Shown here one piece after another: positions 1 to 8,386 of a stretch of 64,000 nucleotides of DNA. The notes below the pieces were generated by a model. It worked only from the letters and a program-made list of their open reading frames with translations, was not told the origin of the DNA and searched no databases. Source of the stretch: Streptomyces sp. NBC_01549. Its GTDB lineage: Bacteria > Actinomycetota > Actinomycetes > Streptomycetales > Streptomycetaceae. The stretch lies in contig NZ_JAPEPW010000002.1 in assembly GCF_026339955.1 (NCBI RefSeq), forward strand, positions 248,001 to 312,000. The letters are read 5' to 3'. Made by a program: the position numbers and the translations under genes. The first letter of the stretch is position 1, and every line of letters begins with the position of its first letter.

Positions 1-111
1 CTCCGGCTGCGGCTCGTACGCCTCCGGCTGGATACCGAGCTCGTGCGTGGAGTACTCACCGAGCCGCTTGACGTGCTCGGTCACGCCGACGTCCACGAGT
101 CCGGCGACCAT
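1..111 (-). CDS. Hypothetical protein, N-terminal part only
   Basis: On the minus strand an ATG at 111 opens a frame that runs off the window edge; the first residues read MVAGLVDVGVTEHVKRLGEY. The composition (Val/Glu rich, no stops, GC-rich third positions) looks coding. A GAGGGG lies about 13 nt before the ATG, rather far for a ribosome site, so the start is uncertain. I do not recognise the family. The next 310 bases before the cupin gene show no convincing gene. Confidence 0.4.
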   Translation of the reverse strand, partial: MVAGLVDVGVTEHVKRLGEYSTHELGIQPEAYEPQPE

Positions 112-422
112 GGGCCCTATGAGTACCCCTCGCCGATCTCCGGTCTTCTGCACCGACTTCGTCGTCCTGCCCGGCCGCTGGAGGCCGAGCGGACAACCCG
201 GTCCGCCACGCAGCGGCCATCGCGGAATCCACTCACACCGCTGACACCACATCCTCAGGATGGCGGTGAACACCTGGCACCGGACGGGCGAGCTCAGCGC
301 GCCCACCCGCTCGGGAGACCGGATCCCCCGGCGCGGCTCTGGGCAGGTGCGCCGCGCAGGGCTGTCACAAACGGAGAGGCCGCCTTGTCCTCACTATGAA
401 CAGTCCCTGTTTGGAGGAATAC
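112..422. other. Intergenic, no gene seen
   Basis: Between the divergent hypothetical gene and the cupin gene. Frames here are open only because of high GC; none has a ribosome site or recognisable protein. It probably holds the promoters of the two flanking divergent genes, but I see no clear -35/-10 pair. Confidence 0.4.
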
Positions 423-836
423 ATGAGCGCTGAGCACGCACACCTGCCCCCAGGCGTTGAGGTGATCACTACCCTGCCGGAGGCGGCGTCCCGGATCCCG
501 GCTGGCGCCGAGGCCAGGACCATCCGGGTCACCCTGCCGCCCGGTGACCTGGGCGCACCGCCGCACCGGCACCCCGGGCCACTGTTCGGCTACGTGACCC
601 AGGGTGAGATCCTCTTCGAGCTGGAGGGGCAACTGCCCCGGGTGCTCAAGGCCGGTGACGCCGTGTTCGAACCCGGAGGCGACGTGATCCACTACCAGGG
701 CGCCAACAACCTTCCGGACGCGCAGTCGGAGCTGGTGGTGACCATGTTCGCGCGGCCGGGTACCCCGATTCTGACCGTGGTCAGCGCGGAGGAGTTGGCC
801 GAACGACGACACCTGCGGGTTACCCAGGCATGGTGA
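423..836 (+). CDS. Cupin-domain protein
   Basis: A 137-residue single-domain cupin. The ATG at 423 is chosen over the one at 396 because GGAGG lies at 413-417, five bases upstream. The metal-binding signature is visible: APPHRHPGPLFGYVTQGE supplies the two His and the Glu of cupin motif 1, and GDAVFEPGGDVIHYQ supplies the Gly and His of motif 2. Small cupins like this bind a divalent metal and act as dioxygenases, isomerases or sensors; the substrate cannot be read from the sequence. It stands alone: the next intact gene downstream is over 2 kb away, past decayed DNA. Confidence 0.8.
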   Translation: MSAEHAHLPPGVEVITTLPEAASRIPAGAEARTIRVTLPPGDLGAPPHRHPGPLFGYVTQGEILFELEGQLPRVLKAGDAVFEPGGDVIHYQGANNLPDAQSELVVTMFARPGTPILTVVSAEELAERRHLRVTQAW

Positions 837-939
837 CCACCACTATTCCGGATCTCTCTTTCCGCCTTGACCGAGCAGCGGTTGGCCGCCGTCAGGCAGG
901 CTACTGAGGTTTTCGGATCGGGGTCATCGTGGTGAGGTC

Positions 940-1185
940 GGGTCGGGATGCATCCGGTCTCCGCGATGAAATCGCCGAGCAGTCCGAGCTGGTACTGCAC
1001 CCGTTTCAGGCGGGTGCAGGCCAGTGCGGCGAGTCCCTCGATGCCGCACGGGCGAGGTTGCCCAGGCTGTTCTTCAGATGTACCCGTACACCCTCGGCCG
1101 GGTTGGGATCGGGCATCTGGGCGGGGAAGCGGAAGACCGTCAGCCACTGCCGGGCCTCGATCAGCTCGCTGGTCGACGGCCGGAC
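940..1185 (-). pseudogene. IS630-family transposase remnant (C-terminal end)
   Basis: Minus-strand fragments read ARQWLTVFRFPAQMPDPNPA then GVRVHLKNSLGNLA in one frame and IEGLAALACTRLKRVQYQL then GLLGDFIAETG in another. This is the conserved C-terminal DDE region of IS630 transposases (PxxxPxxNPxE, then HLKxSLxN and TRLKRMQY). A frameshift lies near 1075 and the N-terminal two thirds are absent. A second, separate IS630 relic lies at 41645-41915 on the other strand. The flanks 840-940 and 1190-1500 hold nothing I can identify. Confidence 0.6.
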
Positions 1186-1528
1186 CGAGGATCGGACTGA
1201 CGAGCGGATCGCGGAGGCCACTACCGGATCCCCATGTCCATCACCACGAGGTGATGGCCTTCGCCCCTCCGCGGATTTCCCTGACCATCCGTCACGGGCC
1301 TGCCGACGCCACCGTGGAAGGCGGCTCGACGGTTGCACGAGGATGCGCAGAACTGCGCTTCGGGCCCGTCGCCATGCTGCACGCCAGGCAGTCACCACTA
1401 CGACAAACGCATTGACTGCAAAGATCGCCAATGCGCTAGCCTGTTGCGATCATCAGGAGCCGGGCGGGGGCGGCCTTTTACGGATGGAGACAGGGGCGGA
1501 CCCGGCCGGCGCGGGAAGGGGATGACGC

Positions 1529-1948
1529 GTGAGACTGGCCAAGACGCGGGCTGCCTGCGTCACGCTGTGTGCGTTCGGTCTGGCGTTCGTGACCGCGAAC
1601 TCCGCGTACGCGGCGTACTGAAGTTACGGCGCCTACGAAGGCGGCGGATACGGGTACTGGAACTACGACCCGGGGCCCGATCCGATCGCCCAGGGCGGCC
1701 CCGATGCGCCCGGCGACTCCATAGCCGCCTGCGATGTCTCGGCGGATGGGTGGGGCATCGAGGTCCGGCTCGACATCAACCGGGACGGGGATATCGACCG
1801 CACCATCAGTACCCGCGGGCATGCCTCTCCGTACTGCTCGGACTGGTTGAGCGGCAACATCAAGGAAGACACCCCGGTCCGCGTGTGGGTTGTCAAAGTA
1901 AGCGGTAGCACGGATTACCACCCCGTCTACAAGGACGGCACCGCATAG
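1529..1948 (+). pseudogene. Secreted protein with in-frame TGA after the signal peptide
   Basis: A GTG at 1529, preceded by AAGGGG, opens a frame with a Sec signal peptide: MRLAKTR, a hydrophobic core AACVTLCAFGLAFVTANS, and a likely AYA-A cleavage site. A TGA follows at 1619-1621 (codon 31). The same frame then stays open to TAG at 1946-1948, with a protein-like mature region: a Gly/Tyr-rich start (SYGAYEGGGYGYWNYDPGPD), then two Cys and an Asp-rich segment (LDINRDGDIDR). The intact product would be about 139 residues. Most likely a TGG tryptophan codon mutated to TGA. No family recognised. Confidence 0.55.
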
Positions 1949-2490
1949 AGCACACCCGCTTGAGCCGGATGTGGATGCCGGGCAGGACCTGGGCATCGTA
2001 CGGCGGTGATCGCTCCAGCCTCCAGGCGGAGGCCCCACCCCTGGCTTGGCCCGTGTGCTGACACCTGAGCAGGACCGCGCCTTCTCTCCCGGCCCTCCCG
2101 AGGGAAGAACCGGGAGAGAAGGCGGCATTTGAGTGATCGGCAGCCCGAATTACGGCGTCGGCCCGACGGCGGCAGGGCTGCGGATCTGTGAGCCTTGTGC
2201 CGAGGCCGGCTTGAAGCCGTGGCCGGTGCCGTGGTGGAGACACCACCCGACCGGATCGCCACCAGATGTTCGGTCCCGAAACTCCTGCAACGCGACAACG
2301 GTCGTCAAGGAGGCGGCTACCGCCGAGCGGACCTGTTCGTGCGCGTACCGATCCGCTTGGGACCGACGCCGAGGGCTGCGACGGTGCGTGACCGGAATCG
2401 CGAAGGGGGTCGCTGTGCGGTCGCCCTGTCGTCCCACGGCAATCCTGTGGTGGCCAGCTGCGATCAGCCTGGCGACGGCGAGCGGCGCAC
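1949..2490. other. No gene seen
   Basis: About 540 bases with only short overlapping frames on both strands, none with a convincing start or recognisable product. Probably decayed DNA, like its neighbours on both sides. Confidence 0.35.
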
Positions 2491-2900
2491 ACGGCGTAGC
2501 GGGCCGACGACATGGGCACCACCCAGTACGAGACGCACCCCTGCGGCGCGGGCTCTACGGCGTCCATCCGCGGCACTCCCAGGTGTGTCCCACGGCCGAG
2601 GACATCCACGTCCAGCGCCGCCGCCATTTCTCCGCTGTCTGATGCCACATCGTGGGCATGCTGGCGGACCCCAGCGCGTAATACCGGTGTCCATGCGGAT
2701 CGCAGATAACCGGACCACCGTCAAGGACCTGGCCGAGGAACACGTCGACTGCCCACGGCTCCGCACTGCCGGTCAACGCGAGCACCACACGCCCGGGGAT
2801 CCGTACGGCCGGTGTTTCGACAGCAGCCAGTGTTCAGCGGCCAATTGCCTGTCGGCGCTCCTCAGCAGCGTGAGCCGCGCCCCGGGGCCGTCGTGAGCCG
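2490..2900 (-). pseudogene. Frameshifted actinobacterial hypothetical protein
   Basis: Three minus-strand frames appear to carry successive parts of one protein: ARLTLLRSADRQLAAEHWLL (about 2890-2820), then VLALTGSAEPWAVDVFLGQV and CDPHGHRYYAL (2790-2660), then LDVDVLGRGTHLGVPRMDAV and SYWVVPMSSA (2610-2500). Read in order they resemble a common Streptomyces protein of unknown function that has an RDPHGRRYYALVP core and a GTYLGVP motif. At least two frameshifts make the gene non-functional. The family assignment rests on memory of those motifs. Confidence 0.5.
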
Positions 2901-2974
2901 TCGTTGATCAACACAGCCGCTCCGCAGCGATATTGACTGGTCGTACAGCCTCCGCTCCGCATAACTTCGGCAGC

Positions 2975-3715
2975 ATGGCTGACGAGTGCTTCCGGCATCC
3001 ACGGCTCGCCGCGATCTACGACCCCCTTGACCCCGATCGCACCGATCTCGATGCCTACGTGCGGATGACGGAGGAGTTCAAAGCGCGCCGGGTACTGGAC
3101 ATTGGATGTGGGACAGGTGTGTTCGCCCTCCTGCTGGCTGACCGCGGGATCGAGGTCATCGGTGTCGATTCCGCGTCCGCGTCCATCGATGTGGCCCGGG
3201 GAAAGCCGGGCAGCGAGCGAGTGCGCTGGATCTGCGGTGATGCGGCGGCACTTCCGTCGCTGCGGGTTGATCTGGCGACCATGACGGCGGACGTCGCCCA
3301 GGCCATCGTCGATCCGCAGGCGTGGAAGGAGACCTTGCGGGGCGCCTATGAAGCACTGCGTCCCGGCGGACATCTGGTGTTCGAGACCCGCGATCCGGCC
3401 AGGCGAGCCTGGGAAGAGTGGAACCGTGAGACTTCCTACGGCGTTACGGAGATCCCGGGCGTCGGCGCGGTCGAGAGCTGGGTCCAGTTGACCGAGGTGA
3501 GTTGGCCGCTGGTGACGTTCCGATGGACCTACGTGTTCGGCGCAGACGGGCAGATGCTGACGTCGGATTCAACCTTGCGCTTCCGTGAGCGGCTGGAGGT
3601 CGAAGCCCAGCTGGTCGCACAGGGCTATGTGGTGGAGGGCATTCGTGACGCGCCCGACCGGCCAGGCAAGGAGTTCGTTTTCCTTGCACGGCGTCCAAAG
3701 GCCAGCCGGGTCTGA
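2975..3715 (+). CDS. SAM-dependent class I methyltransferase
   Basis: A 246-residue protein from the ATG at 2975 (an upstream TTG at 2933 is possible but less likely). Motif I, VLDIGCGTGVFALLLADRG, lies near residues 40-58 and binds S-adenosylmethionine; the acidic end of strand 2 (VIGVDSA) and the post-III ALRPGGHLVFETRDP follow. The domain belongs to the Methyltransf_11/25 type. The C-terminal half (ESWVQLTEVSWPLVTFRWTY) is the beta-rich region common in Streptomyces small-molecule methyltransferases of this size. The substrate is unknown and it has no operon partner; a decayed gene lies upstream and a NUDIX gene 200 bases downstream. Confidence 0.85.
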   Translation: MADECFRHPRLAAIYDPLDPDRTDLDAYVRMTEEFKARRVLDIGCGTGVFALLLADRGIEVIGVDSASASIDVARGKPGSERVRWICGDAAALPSLRVDLATMTADVAQAIVDPQAWKETLRGAYEALRPGGHLVFETRDPARRAWEEWNRETSYGVTEIPGVGAVESWVQLTEVSWPLVTFRWTYVFGADGQMLTSDSTLRFRERLEVEAQLVAQGYVVEGIRDAPDRPGKEFVFLARRPKASRV

Positions 3716-3916
3716 GAGCCAGTGTGCGGGTCCGACGATGGGCCCGTTGAACTCCACCCGATTCCGGGCGGGCTTCGGAGCTCCAATTTCTCAGGTCTGA
3801 CAGCCGGGCTTACCGATAGACCCCGGGGTATCCCATCCGCAGCGAATCAGCATACTTGCAAGTCCGGGACATGTAGGCCTTGGGCGTTGGGACAGCGCCC
3901 AGTGGGAGGTGCGGGA

Positions 3917-4390
3917 ATGAGTCTCCGTCTGGCGGCGTACGCCGTGTGCATCGAGGACGGGCAGGTGCTGCTCGCCCGTCACGTACCGCCGAAGGGCGAG
4001 ACCAACTGGACCCTTCCGGGCGGCAGGGTCGAGCACGCGGAGGATCCGTTCGATGCGGTGATCCGGGAGGTCGCTGAGGAGACCGGCTGCGAGGCGGTGG
4101 TCGAACGCCTGCTGGGCGTGGACTCAAGGGTGATCCCCGCAGCCGAACGCACCATCCCCGGCGGACCAAAGCACCAGAATATTGGCATCTTCTATCAAGT
4201 CCGTATCACCGGCGGCCAACTTCGGCCTGAGCCGAACGGCAAAACCGCCGAGTCGGTCTGGACTCCGATCCCCGATGTCGCCTGGCTTCGCCGGTCATCG
4301 CTGGTCGACATCGGAATCGCCCTGGCACAGACCCATCCGGCAACCGGCCACGTCGCTCCTGTCCCGGTCGGCGGCCTGATCCAGCACTGA
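3917..4390 (+). CDS. NUDIX hydrolase
   Basis: A 157-residue protein. The ATG at 3917 has GGGAGG at 3904-3909 and fits the conserved start of the fold (MSLRLAAYAVCIEDGQVLLA). The Nudix box GX5EX7REUXEEXGU is complete: G36, E42, R50-E51, E54-E55, G57; the two Glu of REVAEETG bind Mg2+. Such enzymes hydrolyse nucleoside diphosphates linked to another group; the substrate is not evident. The insertion after the box (AAERTIPGGPKHQNIGIFYQ) resembles ADP-ribose or 8-oxo-dGTP type members, but this is not decisive. Transcribed alone, as far as can be seen. Confidence 0.88.
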   Translation: MSLRLAAYAVCIEDGQVLLARHVPPKGETNWTLPGGRVEHAEDPFDAVIREVAEETGCEAVVERLLGVDSRVIPAAERTIPGGPKHQNIGIFYQVRITGGQLRPEPNGKTAESVWTPIPDVAWLRRSSLVDIGIALAQTHPATGHVAPVPVGGLIQH

Positions 4391-4537
4391 GGCCGCCACC
4401 AAGAGGATCTGCTCGACGCGGGCACGGACCTGCCTCAACCCACCGCAACCCCCGGCCCGTCGCCGACTTCCTCGACCTCACCGCATGAGCGCCGTTCAGG
4501 CGGCGTCAAGCAGATCAGCAAGGCCTTCGGCGCCCGG

Positions 4538-5512
4538 GTGGACACCGCCGACCGGCCGACCGCGCTCGCCGACACCCGGGCTGATCTGCTGCTGTTCCCC
4601 TACGATTTCCGGCTCGGGGTGCGCAGCGCCGCCGAGCGGCTGCACACCGAGATCGAGGACCGGCTCGCCGCCATGTGCGGCACCGAGCGGGAGAAGGCGG
4701 GACGTGTCGTGGTGATCGGCCACTCCATGGGCGGTCTGGTGGCCAGGTACTGGCTGGGGCCGCTCGGTGGCGCGGACCGTTGTGCGGCGCTGATCACTCT
4801 GGGCGCCCCGCACCGGGGCGCACCAAAGGCGCTGGACTGGCTGGTCAACGGCATGCTGGGCGGCGGGGTGCCGTTCGGCAGGGCAAGCGCGGTGCTGCGG
4901 GAGTGGCAGTCGGTCTACGATCTGTTGCCCCGGTACCGCATGATCGCCCAGCCCGGCGGAACACCGCTTTACCCCTACGAACTGGGCCCCGCCGTCACGG
5001 CACGGGCGCCTGGCTTTTCCGCACGGGCGAAGGCCGCCTTCACACTGCACGAGGAGATCCGGGAGTTCTGGTCGCGCCCCGAACCCGGGATTGCGCTACC
5101 GAAGGTCACGGCGGTGTTCGCGCGCGGACACGGCACCCTGCACAGGGCCGCTGTCGTGGGCGACCGTCTTGAGGTCGGCGACAAAGATCCCGACTGGCTT
5201 CCCAACTCCGGCTGGGGCGGTGACGGCACGGTGCCCGCCATCTCCGCAATTCCAGTGGAGGCGGACAGTGACCGCAACGCATGGCGTGCAGTGCCGGTCA
5301 AGCATCTTGCGCTCGCCTCCGCACCGGAGGCACTGGAGAACCTCGCCATGATTACCAGCCCTTCCCTCAGTGCCGTGCTCGGTGACACCCCACAGAGTCC
5401 CTGGCTCGGGGTGGACCTCGACGACGTGCTGATCACGGGGACCACACCGTCTCTGCGGGTACGGCTGCTCGGGGCGGAGCGGGACCCGGCCACCCGTATC
5501 CACGCCGAGTGA
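4538..5512 (+). CDS. Lipase/acyltransferase-like alpha/beta hydrolase, probably N-terminally truncated
   Basis: The frame (324 residues from a GTG at 4538) contains the nucleophile elbow VVVIGHSMGGLVARYWL (catalytic Ser in GHSMG), followed by TLGAPHRGAPKALDWLVNG and, later, a likely catalytic Asp/His pair in GWGGDGTVPA and PVKHLALAS. This is the PGAP1/LCAT-like lipase fold. The usual oxyanion-hole N-terminus (PGIxGS, about 60-80 residues) is missing. The frame stays open upstream to about 4460 without a start or ribosome site, so the 5' end is likely lost. The stop is only four bases before the TPR gene, so the two may once have been one polypeptide. Confidence 0.6.
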   Translation: MDTADRPTALADTRADLLLFPYDFRLGVRSAAERLHTEIEDRLAAMCGTEREKAGRVVVIGHSMGGLVARYWLGPLGGADRCAALITLGAPHRGAPKALDWLVNGMLGGGVPFGRASAVLREWQSVYDLLPRYRMIAQPGGTPLYPYELGPAVTARAPGFSARAKAAFTLHEEIREFWSRPEPGIALPKVTAVFARGHGTLHRAAVVGDRLEVGDKDPDWLPNSGWGGDGTVPAISAIPVEADSDRNAWRAVPVKHLALASAPEALENLAMITSPSLSAVLGDTPQSPWLGVDLDDVLITGTTPSLRVRLLGAERDPATRIHAE

Positions 5513-5516
5513 GGCA

Positions 5517-6872
5517 GTGGCGGCGGCCGAGGAGGCAACGGGGATTTTCCGTGGTCTGGCCGACTCCAACGGAGCCGGCCATCGCGCCGACTTGGCCATC
5601 TGCCTGCATTCACTGGCCACCCGGCTGAAAAACGTGGGGCGCTATCCGGAGGCCCGAACGGCAGCGGCAGAAGCCGTGGACCGCTTCCGGGCGCTGGCCG
5701 AGGAGAATCGCGGCGCCCATCTGCCCGCTCTCGGCACCGCGTTGCGCACCCTGGCGGCGCAACTCGCCAACACCCGGGAGTGGGTGGACGCAGAACAGGC
5801 AGCAGCCGAAGCCCTCGCAGTACAACGTGAGTTGGTACAGGAGCAAGGAGACAGCCATCGGCCGGAACTTACCGCAGCACTGCACGGTCACTCCCTGCGC
5901 CTTGGTGCGCTGAGGCATGCCGCACGCGCCACGGAAACGGCAGAAGAGGCCGTCGCCTGCTACCGGGCCTTGTCGGAAACCGATCCCGAACGCCACCGGC
6001 TGCCGCTCGCGCAGGCACTGAACAACCTCGCCCACCGGCTCTCCCTCGCTCACCAGCACACCGAGGCGCTGGCAGTCAGCACGGAAGCACTGGAACACTT
6101 CCGCATCCTGGCCGACCAGAACGCAGCCCTGCACACCGAGCACTTCGCCATGGCCCTCAACAACAACGCGAACAAACTGGCGGAACTCGGTCGGCACCAG
6201 GAAGCCCTCCCGGCAGCCGATGAAGCTGTCCGCCACTTCCGTGTCCTGGCGTCCGCCCGCCCCGCCGTCCACCGGCTGCGCCTTGCAACTGCCCTGAGTA
6301 CCCAAGCCCGGATGCTGCTGCAGGTGCGGCGGCAGGCAGAAGGCATCGTCAGCGCGTCGGAGTCCGTCGCGCTGCGCCGCGCGGAGGCGGCACTCGGCCC
6401 AGGTCGCCGCCCGCAGCTCGCGACTGGCCTCGCAAAATACTCCGACCAGCTGGCAAAGTCCGGTCATCGCGAGGAGGGACTCGTCGCAGCCGCGGAAGCT
6501 GTCGCACTCTGCCGAGGCTGGCAGATCCCGCGCCCAGACCTCGTCTCCCTCGCCGAGTTGCTGCACCCTCTGCTCGACCGTCTCTTCGAACTGGACTTCG
6601 ACGACAAGGCTCTGCAGACAAGCAGGGAGATACTGCACCTCCGGCGCCGACTGGCCGCCGAGCGCTCAGCCCCCTACCCGCCAGCCGCGACCGCCCTGTA
6701 CAACGTGGCCGTAGCCCTCGACGCCCTTGGGCGTCGAGGTGAGGCATTGCCGCTCCTCGACGAAGCGGTGGGAATCTGCCGTGAGGCGGTGTTCACCCGC
6801 AGCACCCCTTCCCGACGGGAGCTTCTCGCTGACACCGAGCAGTTCCGAGCATCACTCCTGCGGGGCGACTGA
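5517..6872 (+). CDS. Tetratricopeptide-repeat protein
   Basis: 451 residues made almost wholly of 40-44-residue helical repeats with a common pattern: A-x-A-x-(E/D)-AV-x-x-(F/Y)R-x-L then H-x-x-x-LA-x-ALxxLAxxLxxxGR. About eight copies are visible (GRYPEARTAAAEAVDRFRAL, HQHTEALAVSTEALEHFRIL, GRHQEALPAADEAVRHFRVL and others), matching TPR_10/TPR_12 superhelices that bind proteins. There is no signal peptide. The GTG at 5517 follows the lipase stop by 4 nt in the +1 frame and has no clear ribosome site. The protein therefore either depends on translational coupling or is the C-terminal part of a split lipase-TPR fusion. Confidence 0.75.
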   Translation: MAAAEEATGIFRGLADSNGAGHRADLAICLHSLATRLKNVGRYPEARTAAAEAVDRFRALAEENRGAHLPALGTALRTLAAQLANTREWVDAEQAAAEALAVQRELVQEQGDSHRPELTAALHGHSLRLGALRHAARATETAEEAVACYRALSETDPERHRLPLAQALNNLAHRLSLAHQHTEALAVSTEALEHFRILADQNAALHTEHFAMALNNNANKLAELGRHQEALPAADEAVRHFRVLASARPAVHRLRLATALSTQARMLLQVRRQAEGIVSASESVALRRAEAALGPGRRPQLATGLAKYSDQLAKSGHREEGLVAAAEAVALCRGWQIPRPDLVSLAELLHPLLDRLFELDFDDKALQTSREILHLRRRLAAERSAPYPPAATALYNVAVALDALGRRGEALPLLDEAVGICREAVFTRSTPSRRELLADTEQFRASLLRGD

Positions 6873-7103
6873 CGGACGTGGCTCGGCCCATTCCATGAGC
6901 CCTTCCCCACTTCGCCAGGTTTCCTGACGCGCATCACCCCTGACTGAGGCGGATGAAGACACAGAGGGCAGCCTGCCGGACGGCGCCTACCCGTTCCCAT
7001 GGATCGAGCAGATTGAGGACTCCCTGGCCGAGGGTAATTCTTCCGCTGCCTGCGGCCTGAGGCGCAGTGCGGGTTTCCCCCACGCGCTAGGTATCAGGTC
7101 GGT

Positions 7104-7517
7104 GTGGGCCTCGCCCGCTCTGCCGGGTACGTTCACCTCGTGTGCTACTACGCCGAGAAGCCCTACAAGCTGCATTACGCGTGCGTGCCCTGCCGCGTCG
7201 CGTTCAAGCGGCACCCCAGGCCCGGCGAGCACCGATGCCCTCGATGCTCAGGGCCGCTGGTCTGTGCCGGTCACGACTTCGCGACACCACGGCGCCGCGA
7301 CACCAAGGCATGGACGGTCGTGGCTGCGGTTCTCAACGCCGGACTGCGTTACGAGGGCCGCGAACCGTGCGGCTGCGGCAAGGAACCCAAGTTCCGTCCT
7401 CGCACCCGAGCTCAGCTGCGAGCACGTCGAATCGCAGCAGCCCGAACCGGCACGCGTCTTGCCGACATGTTGGGACGCGCAGATCTACAGGCGTCCGGCC
7501 CCGTAGGCGTGGTCTGA
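7104..7517 (+). CDS. Zinc-ribbon protein of unknown function
   Basis: 137 residues from GTG 7104; a second GTG at 7140 (start VCYYAEKPYKLHYAC) is equally plausible and gives 125 residues. Two Cys pairs, CVPC and CPRC, about 20 residues apart, form a rubredoxin-type zinc ribbon, followed by CGCG (PCGCGKEPKFRPRTRAQLRA). The second half is Arg-rich and helical, suggesting nucleic-acid or ribosome contact, but the function is unknown. It is the last intact gene before the IS island. Confidence 0.6.
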   Translation: MGLARSAGYVHLVCYYAEKPYKLHYACVPCRVAFKRHPRPGEHRCPRCSGPLVCAGHDFATPRRRDTKAWTVVAAVLNAGLRYEGREPCGCGKEPKFRPRTRAQLRARRIAAARTGTRLADMLGRADLQASGPVGVV

Positions 7518-7538
7518 GGCATCCGAGACAGTCGTCGG

Positions 7539-7739
7539 TCAGTCCTCCACAGCAGGAGAGCGAAGCGGCCGTCGGTGCAACCGCGTCACCTCCGGATCCG
7601 GATCGCTCGGCTGGGGAGCCTCCAGGAGTCCCCCGAGGCCAACTCGTTCGACGGGCAGAAGCCGTGGCGACTCCTCCGCGGGCGGCGTGCTGCTGGTGGC
7701 GGTCGGGCCCGTGCCGAGTCGGCGTCGCGTGATGCTCAT
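7539..7739 (-). CDS. Small hypothetical protein
   Basis: 66 residues starting MSITRRRLGTGPTATS. The ATG overlaps the stop of the fragment upstream (ATGA, 7736-7739), the usual sign of translational coupling in an actinobacterial operon, which supports the start. The protein is Pro/Arg-rich, with no motif or membrane segment recognised. Its operon partner is broken, so it may be a stranded remnant. Confidence 0.4.
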   Translation of the reverse strand: MSITRRRLGTGPTATSSTPPAEESPRLLPVERVGLGGLLEAPQPSDPDPEVTRLHRRPLRSPAVED

Positions 7740-7962
7740 AGCGACAGTCTGGCGCATGCCCCTCCGACGTCTTGGCCCGGAGCGTCGTCCCGGCCCTGGA
7801 TGTGCCGGGCCATCCTGGTCAAACGCGCGTCCCCGAGCGGTAGGTCGATCTGGAAGTGGGACTCCTTCAGGGGGCTCAGGCCGCCACCCCGACTCGAAGG
7901 GCGCGCCGATGTACTGGTCGGTTGTATGGCCCTGGACGTCGCCGGGACGCAGTGCGTCGGCG
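7736..7962 (-). pseudogene. 3' fragment of an unidentified gene, cut by IS701 remnant
   Basis: The minus frame ending at 7736 reads LKESHFQIDLPLGDARLTRM then ARHIQGRDDAPGQDVGGACA, which looks coding, and its stop overlaps the start of the next gene. Upstream, around 7960, similarity to IS701 begins on the opposite strand and the protein-like sequence stops, so the 5' end was probably removed by that element. The function is unknown. Confidence 0.35.
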
Positions 7963-7964
7963 CG

Positions 7965-8300
7965 GGCACGGCTCGATGTACGACGCACTGAACCGTGGGA
8001 ACGTCGATGTGCCCCCGCTGCGGCAGGTGCCGGCCGGCCTGCCCCTGCCGCAGGCCGCCGACCGACGCCCGGTCTGGCGGTCGACAGCGGCCACTGGATA
8101 CGCACCGACCGGCGCCGACCGCCTGTTCTGCCACGTCTACGGCCGCAGCGGCCGGTCCTCGGAGCAGTTCGTGCCTGGCTGGCCGTACTCCTTCGTCGCC
8201 GCCCGGGATGCAGGCCGGACGTCCTGGTGCCAGCTCCGGCACGCCCTGCGTCTGGGCCCGGCCGACGACACCACTGACGCCCCGCGCATGACTCACCTCC
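7965..8300 (+). pseudogene. IS701-family transposase remnant
   Basis: Plus-strand reading gives HGSMYDALNRGNVDVPPLRQ, LPLPQAADRR, then TGADRLFCHVYGR and PGWPYSFVAARDAGRTSWCQ, ending RHALRLGPADDTTD. These segments match the DDE transposase core of IS701 elements (MYDALN..., the AVDVSxWLRPDA region, RLFCHVYG, PGWPYSxVAALxxGRTSW, LGPADDA). The AVDV stretch is scrambled by a frameshift and both ends are missing, so only a relic remains. It sits directly left of the IS1380 array. Confidence 0.6.
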
Positions 8301-8386
8301 TGAATGACCGCAGTTGCGGCAGCCGAGACGCCACTGGGTGTGCGATGCACTGACGCACCACGACAGGTCGGGGCTGAGACCCTAAG

